From Tanytarsus gracilentus (taxonomy: Eukaryota; Arthropoda; Insecta; Diptera; Chironomidae): a stretch of 64,000 nucleotides of DNA. Below are positions 59,401-64,000 of the stretch, one piece after another. Within the stretch, counting starts at the first letter, position 1. Each line of letters opens with the position of its first letter. The notes under the pieces were generated by a model, which was not told the origin of the DNA, made no database searches, and saw only the letters and a program-made list of their open reading frames with translations. A program made the translations under genes and the position numbers. Location of the stretch: the NCBI GenBank assembly GCA_038502055.1, contig JAXRKN010000039.1, forward strand, positions 4,650,001-4,714,000. The letters run 5' to 3'.

Positions 59401-62400
59401 GATTTTCCACCATTCGTGACACAACCATTCAATGTTTATTCCAACCGGAATGACATGAAGAATGTCGATGACATAATACTTCTTTTTCATTCTCATTTAT
59501 TTTGCATTTTTTTCTTCTTCGCAATTGTAAATTGTACAAAGATGAGAGAGCGCAAAGCGACCGAGAAAAAAAAGCGTCAGTCAATTTTGTGGGCAGCATA
59601 CAAAAATTATAATGAACAGGAAAATGAGAATAAAAAAAATCTTTTATATTAAAATGAATGATGCGAAAATTGAGAGCTTTGTGCAAAAAAAAAATCAAAT
59701 CATTTATTTCACTTTTGAAAGCGACTTTGAGAATGACAAAAGAAAACAGTGGGAGTAAAATTAAATTTATATTTTTACTAAATTCTATGACATAATTTAA
59801 AAAAGTAAATGCAATGTTTTTTTCCTCAATTTATTCATTTCCATGAAAGTTGTTGCATGTGAAGAATCAATTTGTGGTATCTAGCGAATTGCGTGGAGGA
59901 AATCACAACTTAAACGTCCAAGCGAGGGTCAAGTTTTTCTGAAAATTATTTTACCTCAGAAAGGTCAAAGTTACATAATTGATCAATTAAGAGTCTTAAT
60001 TACGTTAAAACAGATATTTATTTTTAATTGTTAAATAAAACATTTTTAATAGATTTTTCCATTAAGTGCTAAAAAAATTTATCGCTTTTTGCATCATCAC
60101 AAAATTATTTTTCGCACTTCATTGCTAATTTAATTTATAAAGCATTAACTATATCTTAAACCTGATATGAACTATATTTAGAAAATTCTATGAAATTTTT
60201 GATTGCTGTTTTTGCCTCCACACAAGGTTTTCATTCTCAGAAAATCTGTGTTTTTTTTCTAATTAATTTTTTCTTATTCAAAGCTGCTAAAGTTACAGCT
60301 GAACTGATAAAAAGAAGAGTCTGCTAACAAATTAATTGCAACTGGAGAATTATACGCAGAAAAAAGTGATGAAAAGAAGAAAGTTTAATTTTATAAAGTT
60401 GCAAAAAAATATGAAAAACCTTTAATTTTTTCTCAGACTTTAATTATTTACTTTTATTGAAAAATTCTCCATTTAAATATTTTCCAGCAAAAATTTCTTA
60501 ATTTTTAATTTAATTCCCAACTTGATGTTTGTCTTTACTCTCCCCGCATGTTCAAGTCTCATTCGGCAGCTAGAAATTTCCTTGCTATGTGCCAATTCAT
60601 TTGCGAAATTGATTGTGTGTGTGTAAGAGGAAGAGCGAGCGATGTTCTGAATATGTAATGCGGAATAAATTGAAAAATTACCCAACGTGAACTACAACCT
60701 TGCGGGATGATTGAAGAGCGAAGGAGAAGAGCAAGAAAATTAAAACAAAAAAAGTGATGACAAAATGTCGTGATGATGTGTCGTACATGGTACAGTGAAG
60801 AGAGTTTCCATAGCTTTTGATTTTATCTCTTTTCTCCTTTTTCCCGTTCGCTTATCGTCTCCGCGACCTTTTTTTTAACTCCAGCTGGGTTTCTTTTATC
60901 ATTTTATAAAAAAGCATTCACACAAAATAATGTCAATGTTTCTAGGCACAATTTAAAATATTCAAAGTAACTTCGCTTCGCTGGCAAAAAGGGGTTGTGA
61001 ACAATGTCGCATGTCGGGTTGGCTTACAAATACACTTAGAGTTTCCGGTTCATAAAAAGAATTTTGTATGTTTATCAAACATCAAATTTATTGTATTGCT
61101 TTTGCCACTTGCGCTCTCTCGGGTTGTTTCCATGGTAAAGATTGAAAATAAAATAAAAATTGTGCATGTCTAGTTTGAATGAGAGTGAATGTCGTGTTTT
61201 TTGCTGGCATTAACCTCTCTCTCGCTCTCATTCTCGAAATATCGATTTTAAGTCGACCGAAAAATAAATCAACCCTTGCGGGAATAAATTAGCGTAATTA
61301 TTCTGAGAAAAGTATTTTTATGAAAATTTATTAATTGATGTTTAAATTCTTCCGCGAAAAGTAAAACTCAAATTTTACCATCAAGAAATTGTTTTCAATT
61401 TCGCCAAATATTTTTAGTTGACGCTCGTGAGATAGACGTGGTTGAAAAATGAAAGCATCCGGGGCGAAAAAAAATGGGAATTGCACACCCGAGCGTTGGT
61501 AGTGAAAAATGACTCTAAAAACCACATTTGCGAATAATTTTACATTATTATGATTATACATCTCAACTTGACTGTATGTACGAGTGCTCGCCTTGTTATG
61601 TCGCCGTATATATTTTACTGTACACATTTATCCACACAACATTGATGCGACGAGCAGATGCGGTTGAATGGTATTGAGCCCTTCAATCAAATTTTCATGT
61701 TCACATCATTCGCTTCATTGCGCGTCTGTTCAATTTTGTGATAATAATAAATGACGATAATCATTTTGGTGCGGTTGGTATTGTTTAGTGTGTGGATTAT
61801 GCTAGAGATGCATTTTGAAGTGTGAGGTGCAAACATTTATGTTCGAAAATTGCCAAAGAGCTTTTATGGCGATTCTAATATTTATGATTCAATGTTGGCT
61901 TTTGTTTGAATTTAAACCTCACATACATTGAATGGATTTACAAAAAAATAGCAACATTAATGCTTAAAAATAATATTGACATCCCTTGCACTGTTGCATT
62001 TAAATTATTTCAAATCCGCACATTATAATAGTAATAATTTTCAGACCCAACCACTTTCCCGCATGCTGCGCTTATCAATTTAGTTTAAAATTTATTCTAT
62101 CGCTAAGAGGCTTAATAACTAACTTTATGTAGATGTGATAATGGGTTAATTTAGTCTGCTTCATCATCACATCATGTGCATGTGGTTGCAAAAAAAAATT
62201 AAAATCATTACACAAACTTCATCGAACGCATTTGACGTGTAATTAACTAATTGAAATGGAAAATTGTTAATTATCGAAATTGAAAACGTAATTAGAAAAA
62301 TAAGTGATGAAATTCAACCGTCAACGATATGTGACGCGTTCGTCTATCATGACATGAAGGATCGCTTAAATGAATTTTTAATAAATAAAACACATCCATA

Positions 62401-64000
62401 AAGCGCTAAGTGAATGAGAAAATTTAACAGTCGGCATTGTGTTGAATTTGACACAATAAATGGCCGTTGAATGTTTCATGACATTAATTTATCGCTTTAT
62501 GCGAATCAGTAATTCTTGGCCAGTGTTTTACATATGCGAGAGTATAGCGCCAGGGCAGGATATGCGATAATTAATCGTTTTTCATACTCAACATCGTTCC
62601 CTCTCGCTCTACGAATATCCGCTTTTTATAAATCGTGCGAATATGGTGTTTATAGATTTATAGCATTCACACATTTTCTAGCGATTTTCACGGTTGCCTC
62701 TTTCATATCACTTTTATGTGTCGTGTTTACATCAACAGATTTTTTCCACTCAAAATTCTCACTCATTTGTTTATGAGCTATTTGAGTTTTGATAAGTGGA
62801 TATTTGACGTTATTCATGATTTATAATTTGTAAACAAATTTAAAATCAAATTTTAATATTGCGATAAAAAATTCATATTGTTATGAAAGTTTTTCTTATC
62901 ACAAAGTATTTTGCATTTTTTATCATTTCCGTTCTATTTTTAAAACACTTGTGAATAATTTTTTGTTCATAAAACTAAATTAGAAAAATGTGTAAGTAAT
63001 TTGCTTTATCTCTGAGTGATTTAAATTTATTTTTAATGGCACTTTTGAGGGCATTTCATCACTAGCTTGTTTACTGTTTTAAGTTGAGCCGAGTAAATTC
63101 TTCTTAGATAATTTATGTTTCTATTTTGCTGTACATTAATGACGGTAAATTTGAAGTAGATAAGGGAGTTGAATAAAGAGTTTCAAGTTTATCTATGATA
63201 TTCACTCATAAACCCTCAACATGCTAAACTTTATCTTCGGGCGAACTCAGACAGAAAATTAGTAAAATTTAAATTAATATCAAGCACAACTGAAATTATT
63301 AGTTTAGGAGCGAGAGGAAAGTTTATCAATTTCTGTTCTTTCTTCATTAATTCAAGTGGAAAAAGTTCCGCAAAGTTTATTTTAGACTTCGCGGAAAACT
63401 TTTTAATAAATTTTAAAACACTTTTGAAAATTGTTAAATGTTTGCGCTTAAATTGCGAAAAAGAAAATTTATTTAAATTGTATTCAAAACTCTTTTGCGC
63501 TTAGAAAATCATGCTTAGAGTTAAAATTTATGAACGTGACTTATTCTTAGGAAAAATTGCGATGTAATTTTTCTTCATTTGAAAATGTGAATTCTTGTGA
63601 TAAATTGCACGTTGCTTGCACCCATAAATTTAAGTTAGAAATTTTTGTAAACTTGAAAAAATTAAAATCAAATTTTTAGCTTTTTATTTTAATTTAAATT
63701 TACACCCTTAAAAGTTTTATTCCCTCGATAGTCGACACACAAAAGACATTTTTTATTTTCATGATAGTCATCATGCATAAATTATGTCATTCAACTCCAT
63801 TAACTTTTTTCAAGTTGACCCGTTTTTTTTTCGAGAGCATTGAAATTCCCTAGAACCTTTTACGAAAATGTCAATAGGTCGTGCAATTTTTTTTAATGTC
63901 ATATTTCGGTATAAAGGTGTCACACAAATTATTATAGGAAGAAAACTCTTATCAAAGTCCATAAAAGAAGCTCACAAAAAACTCGTCTATTGATATAATT
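50406..64000. other. 13.6-kb stretch without a supportable gene
   Basis: Neither strand shows a chain of exons, a family motif, an RNA gene or transposon ends. Frames are short and of low complexity. Composition varies: AT-rich spans alternate with GC-richer, purine-rich islands at about 54730-54940, 55400-56060, 56280-56560 and 60540-60880, and CT/GA runs occur at 50183-50208, 57105-57125, 59295-59310 and 59355-59372. It may be the upstream regulatory region or a giant intron of a gene beyond 64000. Confidence 0.5.

Overview
The window looks like nuclear DNA from a small, strongly AT-rich insect genome: compact genes, mostly 50-100 bp introns with GT-AG borders, and fly-type orthologues. A nematoceran dipteran, possibly a non-biting midge, fits best; that placement is inference from style and gene content, not from a marker gene. 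No tRNA, rRNA, CRISPR array or prokaryotic operon was seen. Exon models were built by hand from splice signals; every complete model keeps an open frame and a total length divisible by three.

Layout. (1) 1-7683, minus strand: the RIM-binding protein gene Rbp, from an N-terminal coiled coil through SH3-I and three FN3 repeats to a Met/Gln/Asn-rich exon, running to the left edge. (2) 8893-11995, plus: an orphan secreted, very long helical protein. (3) 14017-15482, minus: a single CRAL-TRIO lipid-transfer gene, with a hAT transposon relic (15813-16576, perfect 8-bp target duplication) just upstream. (4) 20040-34710, plus: a tandem array of eight CRAL-TRIO paralogues (called A-H here) with two different intron layouts, one paralogue carrying a repeat-rich insertion in an intron and one having a GC-AG intron plus a 21-nt microexon. 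(5) 35035-50405: a dense housekeeping block: VPS37 (ESCRT-I), DNAJC30 (mitochondrial J protein), BUD23 (18S rRNA methyltransferase), YTHDF (m6A reader), NDUFA2 (complex I), spartin, and a large PH-domain protein resembling PLEKHM2/SKIP. (6) 50406-64000: 13.6 kb with no gene that I can support.

How parts fit together. The CRAL-TRIO genes are probably a lineage-specific expansion of soluble hydrophobic-ligand carriers. VPS37, DNAJC30 and BUD23 are neighbours in the same order as VPS37D-DNAJC30-BUD23 on human 7q11.23 (from memory), suggesting very old microsynteny. Among the remaining genes VPS37, spartin and the PLEKHM2-like protein all belong to endosome/lipid-droplet/lysosome biology, but I see no sign that they are co-regulated.
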